From positions 868,001-932,000 of the forward strand of contig JAACJO010000001.1 of assembly GCA_013368445.1 (NCBI GenBank): a DNA stretch of 64,000 nucleotides. The letters run 5' to 3'. Below are positions 1 to 10,993 of the stretch, piece by piece. Position numbers and translations under genes: made by a program. The notes under the pieces are model-generated. The model saw only the letters and a list, made by a program, of their open reading frames with translations, ran no database searches and was not told the DNA's origin. This DNA is from Leucocoprinus leucothites. Its lineage: Eukaryota; Basidiomycota; Agaricomycetes; Agaricales; Agaricaceae. How positions within the stretch are numbered: the first letter of the stretch is position 1; each line of letters starts with the position of its first letter.

Positions 1-345
1 TTGGATGAAGATACATTAAGCATGGGACCTCTCTCGAGCGCATTGATTAATAACAACACCAGTGGCACTCGCAAAGTCCGTCGTTGGAGGTGTAGTAACT
101 GTAGCAAAAGCTTCACAAGACAATCGGATGTTGTCAGGCATCGGGACTTTCATTGTCTTGCCACCCTGAATGACAAAGGAAAGGCAACAAAGGGTTTTGG
201 GATTCCTTGCGATTCGTGCGGCGGGTTATTTTCGCGGAAGGATTCACTTTTACGCCATCAGCAGAGTGGAAAATGTCCAGACGGTGCCAGGTCATATCTC
301 AACGAGACTGGAACAGACAACAACGCCAAGCGGAAGAGCAGATGA
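1..345 (+). CDS. C2H2 zinc-finger protein, C-terminal part (5' end outside window)
   Basis: The frame is open from the left window edge to TGA at 343-345, so the N-terminus lies outside the window; no start codon is claimed. About 114 residues are visible. They carry two C-terminal fingers: CSNCSKSF...H...H (about residues 32-51) and CDSCGGLFSRKDSLLRH...C (about 70-92), the second ending in Cys rather than His. The tail is basic (KRKSR). The same arrangement, a low-complexity N-terminus with two degenerate fingers at the extreme C-terminus, is seen in the protein at 4094-4864, so the two look like distant paralogues. Probably a nuclear DNA-binding regulator, inferred from the fingers only; target unknown. 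Confidence 0.75.
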   Translation: MDEDTLSMGPLSSALINNNTSGTRKVRRWRCSNCSKSFTRQSDVVRHRDFHCLATLNDKGKATKGFGIPCDSCGGLFSRKDSLLRHQQSGKCPDGARSYLNETGTDNNAKRKSR

Positions 346-960
346 CGAGTTTAGTACGATTTCTGTATTGCTTCTGGTATATTTTTCGTGGTGATATCTA
401 TTAGAGTCCAGGAGACTCTGCTTTCTATTGAGATCAGAAATAGCGGTTCGCGAGATCGTGATTTGTATGAATGAATCATGCCAACAATTTCGAGGTAAGT
501 CCTGGCGAGTAACCTGCGCGATTCTGCTAGCAGTATGATGTATCCTCGGAGGTGCTGTGGTCGTCAATTTATCATTGAGATAGGAACAGCTCCGTGGAAA
601 AGGGAGATCAACACGGGTGCTGACATATGCTTAACAGCTAGATGAGAGAAGGAGTCGATCCATGGGCTTTCCGGCAATTTAATCAACGAATTGCACTATG
701 CAGCTTCCGGCAAATAGCGGCTGTGGCTGTGCTCCCAGCGAATAGACCCCCAGCTCCTGCACTTCAACGTTTAAATCGACCTTCAAGCTTCAGATATCCA
801 AATCCTTGTCATAGATTTGCACGATTTTAACAATCCATTTTCTTTCGGTGCTACTCGGTAATCATTGTTTGTTTGTCGATCCTTGTCACTTGAGCAAACC
901 TCTTGTTAAATTTGATGCCGCTAAAGCGGGCGCCAAAGACTTGCCATTACTCTTTCCACC
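346..960. other. Intergenic, no gene seen
   Basis: About 600 bp between the C2H2 gene and the F-box gene on the same strand. It should hold the 3' UTR of the first and the promoter of the second. Short open frames here have no recognisable content. No tRNA or repeat was seen. Confidence 0.5.
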
Positions 961-2612
961 ATGAAACTACCGAAACTGGCCAGTCTTCCAGATGAGCTTC
1001 TCACAGAAATACTGTCGCTTTTATCCCCTTCTGATATTATCCGATGTAGAAAGGTTTAGCACTTACCCTCATCAACACTTCTAACCCATTCACCAAACTT
1101 TACAGATCTGTCTACGGCTCTATTCAATTTCCCGCTCGCGCCCCCTCTGGCTTAAAGTTCTGGATCAATGCACATACACAGTCCCTGACATAAATCCTTT
1201 ATGGACAACCAAGAAGCTAGAGAAAGTGCTACTCAGGGCTGAGCGTATGACGGATGTCTGGACTCGAGCCCGCCCTGCTCCCCATGCGATCCGCGAACAT
1301 GAATTCGGTCCTGAAGATCGGTTTATCGGCCTCATGGGTGATTTCATGGTGATTGATCAATGGGACGTTGAAGCACGGTGGTCTCTGTACAAGCCAAACG
1401 ACGATGTGGCGCATCCCACTCTCCAGTACACCCCAAGTGGCCACGACCTCACTTTTGAGACTATCCATGACCAGGTGGCCAAGGTGTACCCTGAGACAAA
1501 CGAAATGCACATTGTATATAGCTGCAGCTATGAATCTCCAGAAATGGAGCGACATTACATGTAAGTCGGTATGCGTGCCTTGAAGCCAATTCTTTGATCT
1601 ACAGCTTTGTCAACAGCAATATGGTCACTCTGAAACTTCACTGGCCCGCGAGGCTTGAAGAAATTGTCACTACATACATTTTTGAGGATCGGGGATTGTT
1701 TGAGGAAGTTCATGTTATCTCGAATCAGAGCCCAACCTTTGGTTCCGGTTATCTTGCCATTTGTCCGACTGGTAGACCTGTCCACCTCTTTCATATCGCT
1801 ACTGGGAAGCTTGCGATGTGTCACTGGCATGTAGGTCCTCTGCTTAACTCAGTACATCAGCGTTGGCGACTGATCACCTTCAATAGGGGGATCAATCATA
1901 CGATGTCGACTTCGTGCAGGTTTTCATAACGTCACAACATCTGGTTCGGTTCTCCGACACCGGAAGGATTGAGTGTTATTTACTGCCACCTCTCTCAGCT
2001 TTCAAGGATGCAAAGGCGGCTGTCAATCTGCAACTTACTCACGTCACCTTATTAACATTCCAATGGTGCCCAATATTACTGGTTTCTCGAGCAGATGGCT
2101 TGCTCGTTGGCTTAGGACATTGTCTATCACAATCCGGGCTCGGTTTCATAACGATAGACCTTACCGCCTCGGTCATGACACCTTCCGCTATCTGCACTAT
2201 TAGCCGTGACGTACCCCTCCCCTTCGACGAGGCTGACAAGCCCTACTACTCTGACTCCGGACCCGGAATCATTCAACTTGCGGCTCCGATTTCCTCGTCA
2301 AGTAAATCAATCTTGATTCTATACGAAAGGCGGAAGCCATCTACGAGGGCTGTTAGAGGAGTGAACTATTTCCTGACAATTCGTGCTGAGTTTGACTACT
2401 TGTTGTCGTCCGATTTCCAGAAAGACCAGTCCCATCCCGCGATCTCTGCAAACTCCCTCCGAATCATAAAATACAATCCCAGCCTGAAGAACACCCATTG
2501 TCTTTGGTTTGATCATGTCACTGGGTGCGTGGTTATGGGGATTGAAAAAATGAAAAAAATGGGTAACAATACGAGACGATTGAAGCTTGCAGTCATGAAA
2601 CTAGTACCCTAG
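961..2612 (+). CDS. F-box protein (4 exons, 499 aa)
   Basis: Model: join(961..1053,1106..1560,1605..1830,1887..2612), with introns of 52, 44 and 56 bp, all GT-AG with matching phases. The N-terminus is a typical fungal F-box: LPDELLTEILSLLSPSDII at about residues 8-26, followed by CRKICLRLYSISRSRPLW across the first intron. The remaining ~450 residues have no repeat I can name; fungal F-box proteins of this shape often carry a beta-propeller-like or degenerate substrate module. Expected role, from the family: substrate adaptor of an SCF (Skp1-Cullin-F-box) ubiquitin ligase. The substrate is unknown. The final exon ends in Lys-rich sequence before TAG at 2610. Not closely related to the F-box pair at 58.8-61.8 kb. 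Confidence 0.82.
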
Positions 2613-4093
2613 TACAGTACCCCCATCTTCTTTCATTTTGGTTCTTAGGGGTCACGAGGACCGGAGACTTGACGAAAATCTCCTCTTTGCATGTTCTTTA
2701 GAATCAAGATTAGGTACGCCCGAGTCATTTTTAGTATTCGAGGTTGGGGAATATGGAGAGTCTTGGAGAGTTAATCCTGGAGAAATGATGTTCTGATTCG
2801 TGCCGCCACGTGCCGTCGATCTCTGAAAAATCACTAGCCTTCGTCGGGAATAAGCCATTTCTCGGCGGATGAGAAGGATGGATGAATATTGATGCTTCGT
2901 TCGAGTTAGAATTTGCCCAGAGATGGTTGACCGGGGCTTGCTGCTTTGACTTAAGGGTGGAGTCGAGGCTCTGCAGGGCTCAACAGCACCACGCACGAGC
3001 ACGTACGTGGCCAACAACTACAGGCCTGTACGGCCTCTACGTCATTTGGCCATGCCATGCCATCAACCAAATTTAACCGATAAACCCATGTGAGCCTGGC
3101 ACAGCTGCGACTTCCAGACTCAGAAGCGGCTTCGTTCTCACCATGATAGATTAAGCTCATTATCACCCCTCCACCTCCGGAATTCGGGCACGCCACATGC
3201 ACATCTTCTTGCCTTCCAAGTCGTCGAGCCTGGTTTCGGAATTTTAACGGAGAGCGGGCTTGAATGAATTTATACTCACCGGACTATGGGTCTAGAGTTT
3301 GTCAGGGGATGTGGTAAAGGCTCCACTCGTCAGGAAGCAACTCATCTGACACTGCAGCCACTGTATTTAAGTACTCGGAAGCTTCTTGGCGCAGCGGTTA
3401 TAGATGCCATTGTATTGGGCCCGGGTTTGTGGTCTCCGGTTGATGGATAAAGTATTGTGTAGGATAAAAAGGCAAGTAAACACCCAAAGACTCGGTACCG
3501 ACTGTGCCTGCGTCAAGTCTTTTGTCCTTTACGGAGGTTTCATCACAAGAACTTGACGACGGTGAGCAGACTTTCGACCGTTAGAGACAAGCCATCAATC
3601 AGAAAAGCGCATGGCATGCTGAATGGCCTCCACGAGGCAGGATTATTAGCGCTCTGGGCCAATCGGGTTCGATCATAGAGTTGTCGGCGGAACGGTGTGG
3701 CGTCGTGACAATCAAAAGACATAAAGGGGTGGTTATTCAGTACAAGAGCACAGTCTCCACATGTTACTTCTTCAACCTCGACAACATTGTACAAACTACA
3801 TAAGCACCATCCACGACCTGAAATCCAACGCCTCGTGCTTCTGACAAGAAAGCAAGCTAGGATCCAGTTGTCCAGTTTTGGAGACAATATAGGAACGTGC
3901 TGTTCACGTATAGTGGGATATATATTTCTCCCTCACCACGCACCCAAGAGTGCAGCACTATCTGATTTTCCAAACCACTTTTTTTTTTCAAGCATCAGCG
4001 CTACCCTTCCACTTCCTCGTACGACATTCGCATCCCCTTCACACGCACGCACATCGACCAAAATTTTTTCATAACACCCATCTCACCATCCAA
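2613..4093. other. Intergenic region and 5' leader, no gene seen
   Basis: About 1.5 kb between the F-box gene and the second C2H2 gene. No open frame here has convincing composition or splice continuity. A perfect tRNA A-box-like string lies at 3387-3397 but no tRNA fold could be built around it. The last ~170 bases are pyrimidine-rich with short T-runs, as expected for a fungal promoter and leader. Confidence 0.5.
3918..3927 (+). promoter_or_regulatory. TATA-like element upstream of the C2H2 gene
   Basis: An AT-alternating string (core TATATAT) lies about 170 bp before the chosen ATG at 4094 and is followed by a CT-rich leader. Position and composition fit a core promoter; this is inference from sequence only. 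Confidence 0.3.
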
Positions 4094-4864
4094 ATGCCTC
4101 CTGGACAGCCGATGTGGCGTCTGGTACGCGACTCCGTTAGTCACAGTCGACATCAGCTTCTCAATGTCTCTCAGACATACAGTCCAGCACCAGAATCTGG
4201 GATAAGAAGCACTCTCCAGCCCAATTCACCCATCTACCAGACGATGACAGAGTCTGAAGGAGAAGAAGAAGAAGAGGACGAGTCGAGTGCTCCCAATTCC
4301 CCTCCCCATTCCTCCGAGACTACATCGCCTGTGGAGGATTTCCTTGAGGACGACACATCAGACACCGCCACTCCTACCCCAGAACCGATCCCCCCGCCTC
4401 CGCCACCTGCTGCAGGGCCAAGTCGGATATACCTGAGAGTCCCTCCCCTGGACCCGTCCAAAAAGTCATTGAAGGGGAAGCCAAACAAACCTTCAACGAG
4501 TAACAGCCGGAGGAGGGCGTCGACTTCGGCGACTCCCTCGGCAATCTCATCTCGACAAAATTCACAAAATCTAGACTCAGATACTTCAACGCCACTCTTG
4601 CAGACATACATCCTTGACGAGCAAGGACATAAGAGGTACCCATGCCTCCGATGCGACAAGCAGTTTGGGAGGAGTCATGACAGGAAGAGACATATGGAGG
4701 AGTCGACGAGTTGTAGAGGTGGGCTTGGGAGCGCAGCGGAAACTGAGCCCCAACCCATGTGGGTGTGCGACAGATGTGGTGACTCATTCTCTCGTAGAGA
4801 TTCTATGAACCGTCATATGAAGAACCCGGACGCATGTAAAGCGTACAAGCGTCTTCTTCGATGA
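4094..4864 (+). CDS. C2H2 zinc-finger protein with disordered N-terminus (256 aa)
   Basis: Single exon. The frame is open back to an in-frame ATG at 3950, but the sequence between is pyrimidine-rich leader, so the ATG at 4094 (MPPGQPMW) is preferred. The N-terminal half is disordered: an acidic run (EGEEEEEDE) near residue 55, Ser/Thr/Pro-rich stretches and a polyproline tract, then basic serine-rich sequence. Two fingers sit at the C-terminus: CLRCDKQFGRSHDRKRHMEE...C and CDRCGDSFSRRDSMNRHMKN...C. Each has Cys in place of the last His, so they are C2HC-like. Their spacing and the SRRDS/SRKDS motif match the protein at 1-345. Likely a nuclear transcription regulator with an acidic activation-type region; targets unknown. 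Confidence 0.8.
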   Translation: MPPGQPMWRLVRDSVSHSRHQLLNVSQTYSPAPESGIRSTLQPNSPIYQTMTESEGEEEEEDESSAPNSPPHSSETTSPVEDFLEDDTSDTATPTPEPIPPPPPPAAGPSRIYLRVPPLDPSKKSLKGKPNKPSTSNSRRRASTSATPSAISSRQNSQNLDSDTSTPLLQTYILDEQGHKRYPCLRCDKQFGRSHDRKRHMEESTSCRGGLGSAAETEPQPMWVCDRCGDSFSRRDSMNRHMKNPDACKAYKRLLR

Positions 4865-5038
4865 CATACACGTGTGGCGTCGTAAGCCCATCTCGCTGGT
4901 ATTCATGGATTGTACTATAATTATCATCTCGGAGGATCATGGCAATCGCGCGTGTATACATAAGGACAGAATACATCTCAACCAACGCTCAACTCTCGCA
5001 ATAGAAATGCTTCAAGTGCAGAAGCGGTGGGCTTCTCT

Positions 5039-6284
5039 CTAGCCCATGCGGACATGCTTCTTAAACCTTTCCATCACCTAGTAGCAGCAGTCAGTCAGTC
5101 AGTCGACGTTTATAATTAAGCTCATGGATGGAAGCGCACCATTTCATCAGTCGCCATCTGGTTGCGTTCGTAATTCGATCGACGCGGCGAGTTTTCTTGA
5201 GGGGGTAATCCCATGGCCTCCAGTTTTGCATCGCGTAGAATATCGGCATCAGACTTGGCTTTATAACCGGGTCGATAAACTACGAACTTCAGGTCAGAGT
5301 CTTAAGGAACGGGGAAAGTCACGCTACGCACATCGTTGAGCCACCAAATGCTCCTCATCGTCAGTTTTGACCTTTTTTCTCTGTTGTCTATTTTCATCTA
5401 CACTTCTCTTTGCTTTCTCCGTTTCTTCGATATTCTTCAACCGGTTACTAAGCAGAATATCATTTCAGTATTTAAAATGGGAAGGATCAAGTAAGTACTT
5501 ACTCCAAGCCCAGATCAACTTCCGGGATTGCAGTCAACATGGTCAGGCTGTTTGTCACACTGCCTTCTTCACCATTCGTTTTGGTTTCCTTGTTGACCTT
5601 GAATTTATCGACAATGCGGTACAATGCTTCGTTGGGATCCAAAGGGCCCTTATCCTTCTTCCCGTCTTCTTTGGGTCGACTCCGGACTTTGAGGTTCTCC
5701 TCGATATACGCCATCCTATAGGCCAGGGTAATATTGAGGGACTATGAGAGCAATAGCCTAGGCATTACGCACATGTGTTTATCCACATCCATAACATTCG
5801 TCTGCTGCGTGAAGTTATTCGCCCGGACTACCCTCCTGGCCTTAGCCTCCTTATTTGCTTCCTCGCTTCAACCGTTAGCAAAAGCCCTCGTCACAAGGGG
5901 AAAAGGAAAAGGGACATACTCCTCCTCGTCCACGGCGGCTCCCTTCCTTAAACCAGGCTTCACCTCCTCGTCTTCTTCATCTTCTTCCCCTTCTTCCCTC
6001 ACCCGCTTTTTTCGCCGCTTAGCATCGCCCTTGTTGAGTTTGGCTACATCAATACCTTGTCGTGCTCGCCGTAGCTTTCTGAGTTCAATAAGATCTGCAA
6101 CTCTGAAGTTGTTCATATGTTTTATGGCCTGGGAACATGGTTCGGGGATTTGAACATACGGTAAACCTGCTTCTTCTTCATTTTCGGGCGTTGGCTCTGA
6201 TTCTTCCTCCCTCTCGAGCGAGATTTCTCGAACGCGTGGTTGAGGGCGAGAGCGTTTCTTGATTATTGGAGCAGGTTCGGCCAT
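5039..6284 (-). CDS. Hep59/C9orf78-family (Tls1-like) splicing factor (321 aa)
   Basis: Model: complement(join(5039..5077,5140..5279,5332..5447,5503..5715,5773..5865,5920..6284)). Start ATG at 6284, six exons, introns of 52-62 bp. Recognised by the family core spread over exons 2-4: NFTQQTNVMDVDKHMMAYIE around residues 140-160, then ELYRI-like ALYRIVDKFKV and LTAIPEVDLGLDNRLKNIE. HLVAQRFYRPGY and DEMVMERFKKHVRMG close the protein. The family (PF07052) includes human C9orf78 and fission yeast Tls1, nuclear proteins that contact the Brr2 helicase and affect splicing of selected introns. The N-terminus is charged (EEEE and KRRKKRVREE runs) and disordered. The last intron is supported because skipping it would replace the conserved tail with a premature stop. 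Confident family call; function inferred from orthologues. Confidence 0.88.
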
Positions 6285-6643
6285 GGCAAAGGTAGGTGAG
6301 ATGGTAGTAAAAGAGAAAGAGCAATGTGTGGCTGTGCATGCTCCCTGAACTCATTCTAATCAGTTTGTGGCAAGTCTGTGGACGATAGGCGGCTGAAGCG
6401 CCATTGACACGCAAGGGAAATCCGCCTTTAACTTTTGTTGTAAGCAGGTAGAACAGGACGGTATACATGAAATAGAAACTGTGCATCAGAATTTTATAAC
6501 AAATACAAGTGTCGAGAGCGAATGGTCCATTCAGTAATCATAGTACAGGAACACATTTTTTACCCAGAAGCGGAGCAACAGAGTGAGACAGAACACGGCA
6601 CAACATGAAGGGAGAGAAAGATAAGGAACGAGAAAGATAAGTT
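6285..6643. other. Intergenic, no gene seen
   Basis: About 360 bp between the start of the Hep59-family gene and the stop of the next minus-strand gene. It should contain the promoter of the former and the 3' UTR of the latter. No other structure was noticed. Confidence 0.5.
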
Positions 6644-8091
6644 CTAAACCGAGGCTGGTTCGTTGTCAATGGAACCGGGAGTGGGGTATCCAACAGGCTC
6701 ACTCGACGCAGCTGCTACGTCCTCTCGAGCTTGGGGGGACAAAGGGCGGAGTGGCTCTGCAGGGCTTAGTGAAGGTGACCTCGCCGATGACGAATCACCA
6801 TTGGCACTTTGCGACTCAGTGGGCCTTGAGCTGGCAGTCGGTGCAGACCAAGAGTAGCGGTTATACACTGTTTCTGGAGGGCGTACACCACCACGTCTAA
6901 GCCTTGGCAATGGTCGGTCCCCCGACATCGTACTGTTACTCCCAGGGCTCGAGTGTGGGTCTGCTCCCCTCATAATCAAGGATGGAGACCATTCACGCTC
7001 CATCGAAACACCCAGGGGATACACTCTCCCCTCATCATCTCTTTGCCGATCCTCTGTCCGTGATTCTGGTACACGGCCTGCGCGGCGAGGAACAGTTGGG
7101 AAGAACCTTCGAACGGTCTGCGAAGATTCACCACCGGTGCCTAATGAGAAGGACGGGTTACTTTCAGGGCCTTCTCCATGGCTGCCAACAGTGTCTCGGA
7201 TAGCTGATCGCCTGCGCGAAGTCCAATCATTGAAATCGACCATACGGCGGGTGGGTCGACGAATGGATGGATGTCTGGCGAGAGAGTTCGAAGAGGTGTT
7301 TCCCGAGGTAGGTATTGCTGCCCAAGTTGTACTGCGACCAGTACTGCTTAGAGGGCCATGAGGTCGCCACAGAGGTTCATCCTCAATCGGAGGCGAAGGC
7401 GTTGTTCCCAATCTCCTCGAAATAGACGGCCACCCATGCGACCCATAGCCATCAAAGATGTCTGCGTTGAACCTTGCACCCTCAGCAGAACCTGTGGCTG
7501 CATCCCAGAAATTCCCGAAATCATTTTCCTCCTCGTCCATATCTATCTCCGTCGACGGAATATTCATAAATTCGGCGAGGTTATATGTTCTTCGCCCTGC
7601 ATGGTTGCGGTTTCCAGGCCTTTCTCCTCGGTAGATTTGCCTTGGGTTCGCGAGAGATATTAGCCGCTCTGCAGTGCACGGTGCGATGAGCCTTCGCTCA
7701 TCGTTTTGGAAGGGGCGCGTATGCCGCTCAGCGAGCTCCTGAGGCGTATACATGAGATGGAGTGCAGGAGGAGGTATAAGAGGAAATGCACCTTCACTAG
7801 AATGTCGATTAATGACGTTGTAAACGCATCTCCTGTATCCAACTCGTTCACGAAATCATCGTACGTGATAGTTGCCTCTTTTTCCACAGCTGCACGATTA
7901 ATGGCGCCGGTTCTATGGTTTCATAGTGAGACTCGGACGTAGACGAAGTCTACGGTATTCAATGACGAACATTAGAGCCGAAATTTTGGAGTTGAGGACG
8001 TTGTCTGTATAGTTGGGGGTCCTAGTTGTGAACGTGAGAACGTCAGGAGCGGAATCAACACAACCGACAAAGCGACGTACCATTTGCCCAT
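6644..8091 (-). CDS. Conserved-looking fungal protein of unknown function (425 aa)
   Basis: Model: complement(join(6644..7738,7792..7912,7971..8021,8081..8091)). The first coding exon is only 11 nt (MGKW, split before the last base). Introns are 53-59 bp and all phases close. The N-terminal ~70 residues look folded (helical, e.g. TPNYTDNVLNSKISALITG and TYDDFVNELDTGDAFTTSL). The remaining ~350 residues are low-complexity, rich in Ser, Arg, Pro and Gly, with acidic patches such as DMDEEENDFGNFWD. No signal peptide, membrane segment or catalytic motif was seen. The folded head plus disordered tail suggests a scaffold or regulatory protein, but I do not recognise the family. Confidence 0.72.
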
Positions 8092-8477
8092 ATTTGAACC
8101 TCAGAAGTGAAATAAATAAAACCAAGAATGTTTCTCAGTAGATTACAGAGAACTGAGGTGAAGGGAATAAGCGCTGGATCGCAGGCGTCGCAGTGGTGGT
8201 GGTTGACGAAGGAAAGATTTCCCACTAAACCAAACAGTTGTCAACAACCCTTATGTCCGCGCCTTCGGAGTCGACTGATAGCTGGGCGAGATTGCTCCAG
8301 ACACCTGCTCATTGCCCAATAATCTTAACTGCTCGCCGTCATGTCCGTAATTCTCACGAGCAGCGGCGAACCACTTATAGGATACCTTAGGCACCGTGTT
8401 GCTCTGAAACCGGGATATACCAAATGAGAATAGGAAATTATGACAAAATACTGTGAAATCACAACACCAGAGGAAAT
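8092..8477. other. Intergenic, no gene seen
   Basis: About 390 bp between two minus-strand genes: promoter of the 425-aa gene and 3' UTR of the dynein light intermediate chain gene. No repeat or RNA gene noticed. Confidence 0.5.
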
Positions 8478-10382
8478 CTACGTATTCGTATCCTCCGTTT
8501 GTCCGTTCATCTTCGCTGTAGGCGATGTGGCAGCTGCAGCGTTTCGGTCTCTCCCTCCTGCTCGGGAGCTCAGCAAACTCTGGAAGAAATTGTGTAAGAC
8601 CTCGTGTTGAGGCTGTGGGCCTGTTGGACTTGTCGAGGATCCTGGGTTCGAGGACGACGGAGCCCGTGCGCCTGGTGCCACATTCGTTGGCACATTGAGT
8701 GCTCCAAGCCCAGCTGATCTTCCCGGCGGCCTGTTGGGGAATTTCCGGGGATCAGCTGCAGGGTTGACGGGATTCGGAGGCAAAATATTTGAATTTTCCA
8801 TTTCATTGAGGACACGCTCAACATTGGGCATGCTGAAGCTGCTGCTCCCGAGGGGTCCAACAATACCTGTTGGAGCACCCGTTGTCAAATCAGTTGGGTT
8901 CCGGAAGGAAGCACGAGGGTCTCTGTCGGCTTTCTTTGAATTTTCATCATAATGCTTGAGAAGGAATGTTTGCTCTGGCATCGGGTTGTTGATGGGTGGT
9001 AGAAGGTGTGGCTATGTGTGATGCTTCAGCAACAGGTTTATATCTTTGCAAAATAAAACTCACTCTTTCTCCCTGGTCTGGTACAAGCATAGCAAAGAGT
9101 TTCTTTGCCCCAGCTTCTCCACTACCCTGACCATCTGCTTCTTCAAGGTCGTGCTCCCAAGCTTCACCCCAGGACTTTGCATCAAAGCCCTCTCTCAGTA
9201 CCGATATCTTCCCCCAGCTGTCCCAACCAGCCGGTACCACGATACGGTCACGGTCAAGGGTGTTTGGTTTATGTTGGAAAGGGAAGGGATTCCGTATTGG
9301 TGCGGGAGCCTCTGACCCTCCATTTATGGCTGGGGCAACAAGAGGAGGCATAAAGAGTAAATGAAGGGCGTGTTGTCGTAAGACCTGGAGAGTGGCAGGT
9401 TGGGGCGTCGTATAAAATAACGATGCTCCATCTGGAGATTATAGTAGTTAGAATCCATGAGTTGGATGCCCAGGTTGAGCAACTTACACTTCAAACAGAT
9501 CGTTCGAAGAACTTGCATCACACCGTCTGTCCGCTCTTCCCATTCACCACCTTTACCCTTCACCATTCCACCCATCCCCGACGCAGCAGCGACTGTATCA
9601 ATTTCCTCGTCGATCAAATCAGCTTTACTGCATACTACAATGATTGGCACTCCAGCACTATTGTGCGTCAAAGTTCCAGGGCCGAGGGGTAATATCGTGT
9701 TATTCAAGGCAGTGTTCGAGGTCGGAAGAGTACCACTATCCGTCGATGGCTCAGAATAGTGCTGTAAATGGGACTGTACTGAAAGCAAATTAGTTATAGC
9801 CTAATTCCACAATCAATGGTCCTTACGCCTTTCACGGCACTCTTCGCGTATAACCTCAAGTTCCCTAGACCCATCTCCTTTGACCCATCGTTCCACCCAT
9901 TGTAGCCACATTTGCAGCTCCTCCACGAATGACCATGGTCGTGTCCAGTCGAGCATAATCATCACCAGAGTGTGCGGTAGCGCAGTTCTTGGCGGCAAAA
10001 AGTGCGGTAGCAACGCTGTGTACGAGGATTTTGAAGAAGGAACGGAATAAACAGACAGTCGTGCCAGGGTATCTAATTCATATTTTGAGTTCAAGAACTG
10101 GCAATTTATTTCACCGTACATACCCTCATCCCCGTCATCTCGAACGTCAGCAAACTCGTACCCCAGCGCAAAATCTATTCGATGATCTTCCTTATTCTCA
10201 TCTAAGGATGGTACTGCTTTCTGTAGCAGAGCAGATGCAATGGCCGACTTTCCTGTTGACGGTTGACCTAGGAGGAGAATTTGCTTTGAGGGAAGTGAGC
10301 GCGACGACGACACAGAGTCAAGAATCGATGACCAGAGGTTCTCTGGAGGTGCTTCAGGGGTTGATGAGCGCGAATTTTCCAT
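8478..10382 (-). CDS. Cytoplasmic dynein light intermediate chain (582 aa)
   Basis: Model: complement(join(8478..9011,9064..9431,9488..9778,9827..10382)). Four exons, introns 48-56 bp. A Ras-like G domain is visible: P-loop GQPSTGKS at residues 39-46, then MIMLDWTRPWSFVEELQMWL, and PIIVVCSKADLI as the NKxD-like base motif. The conserved YGASLFYTTPQPATLQVLRQ block and FINNP-like LLPPINNPMPEQTFL follow. The C-terminal ~160 residues are Pro/Ser/Asn-rich and disordered; in the family this tail binds cargo adaptors through a short amphipathic helix (NFFQSLLSSR may be that helix). The protein binds dynein heavy chain and links the motor to adaptors for nuclear and vesicle transport in hyphae. Length and exon order suit fungal orthologues. 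Confidence 0.92.
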
Positions 10383-10993
10383 AGTCTTTTCGACGAGTAG
10401 TGTCGATTCTAGTGGAGAAAGGAGTTATGCAAACTTTGCAAAGGGTATTTAGCCTCCAAGCACGTCGCGACTTGGATGCGATTTGGGTTGCACCCTGTGT
10501 CCGAGTGTGGAAATTTGTTTCCACGGCACTAAAACCAAGATGGTCGCAGTTCAAACACTTATCTACCTCTTCCAAGCCACACCTCACAGACTAGTACAAC
10601 AAGGAAGCTGGACGTGCAGAATTAAATATTCTCGGCTCTTCTTTGTCTCCCCCGGACCAATTTCAATGCATCGGGAAAGTACCCAAGGAATTCTCGCTTT
10701 TCTGCCTCGGACGTTCTCTCTCAGAATCGAGTTTTTGTGGCTCAAGTGATCATGCCTCTTATCTCAATCACATGGGTTCACCATAGCCTATGCTGCCTTC
10801 AGGTACCCAAAGGCAAATTCAAAGGCGATTATCAATCCCAGATAAAGTACAGGAGTCTCATCCAGAGTCCAATACAAAAAAATCCCAATCTCTCCCCTTC
10901 AACGATTGAACATTATTACCCTTAGAACGTCATCAATGTACAACTATACATGCTATAGCGCCATATCCTCAACAACTATCTCGCCTTCAGGAG
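10383..10993. other. Intergenic, no gene seen
   Basis: About 610 bp between two minus-strand genes. It holds the promoter of the dynein light intermediate chain and the 3' UTR of the oxygenase. Nothing else recognised. Confidence 0.5.

Noticed and set aside
3380..3450. tRNA-like sequence: a perfect A-box pattern (TGGCGCAGCGG) at 3387-3397
   Set aside because: No anticodon stem could be paired, the B-box is only a weak GGTTGATGG, and the D-stem has a mismatch. At best a decayed tRNA or SINE-type fragment.
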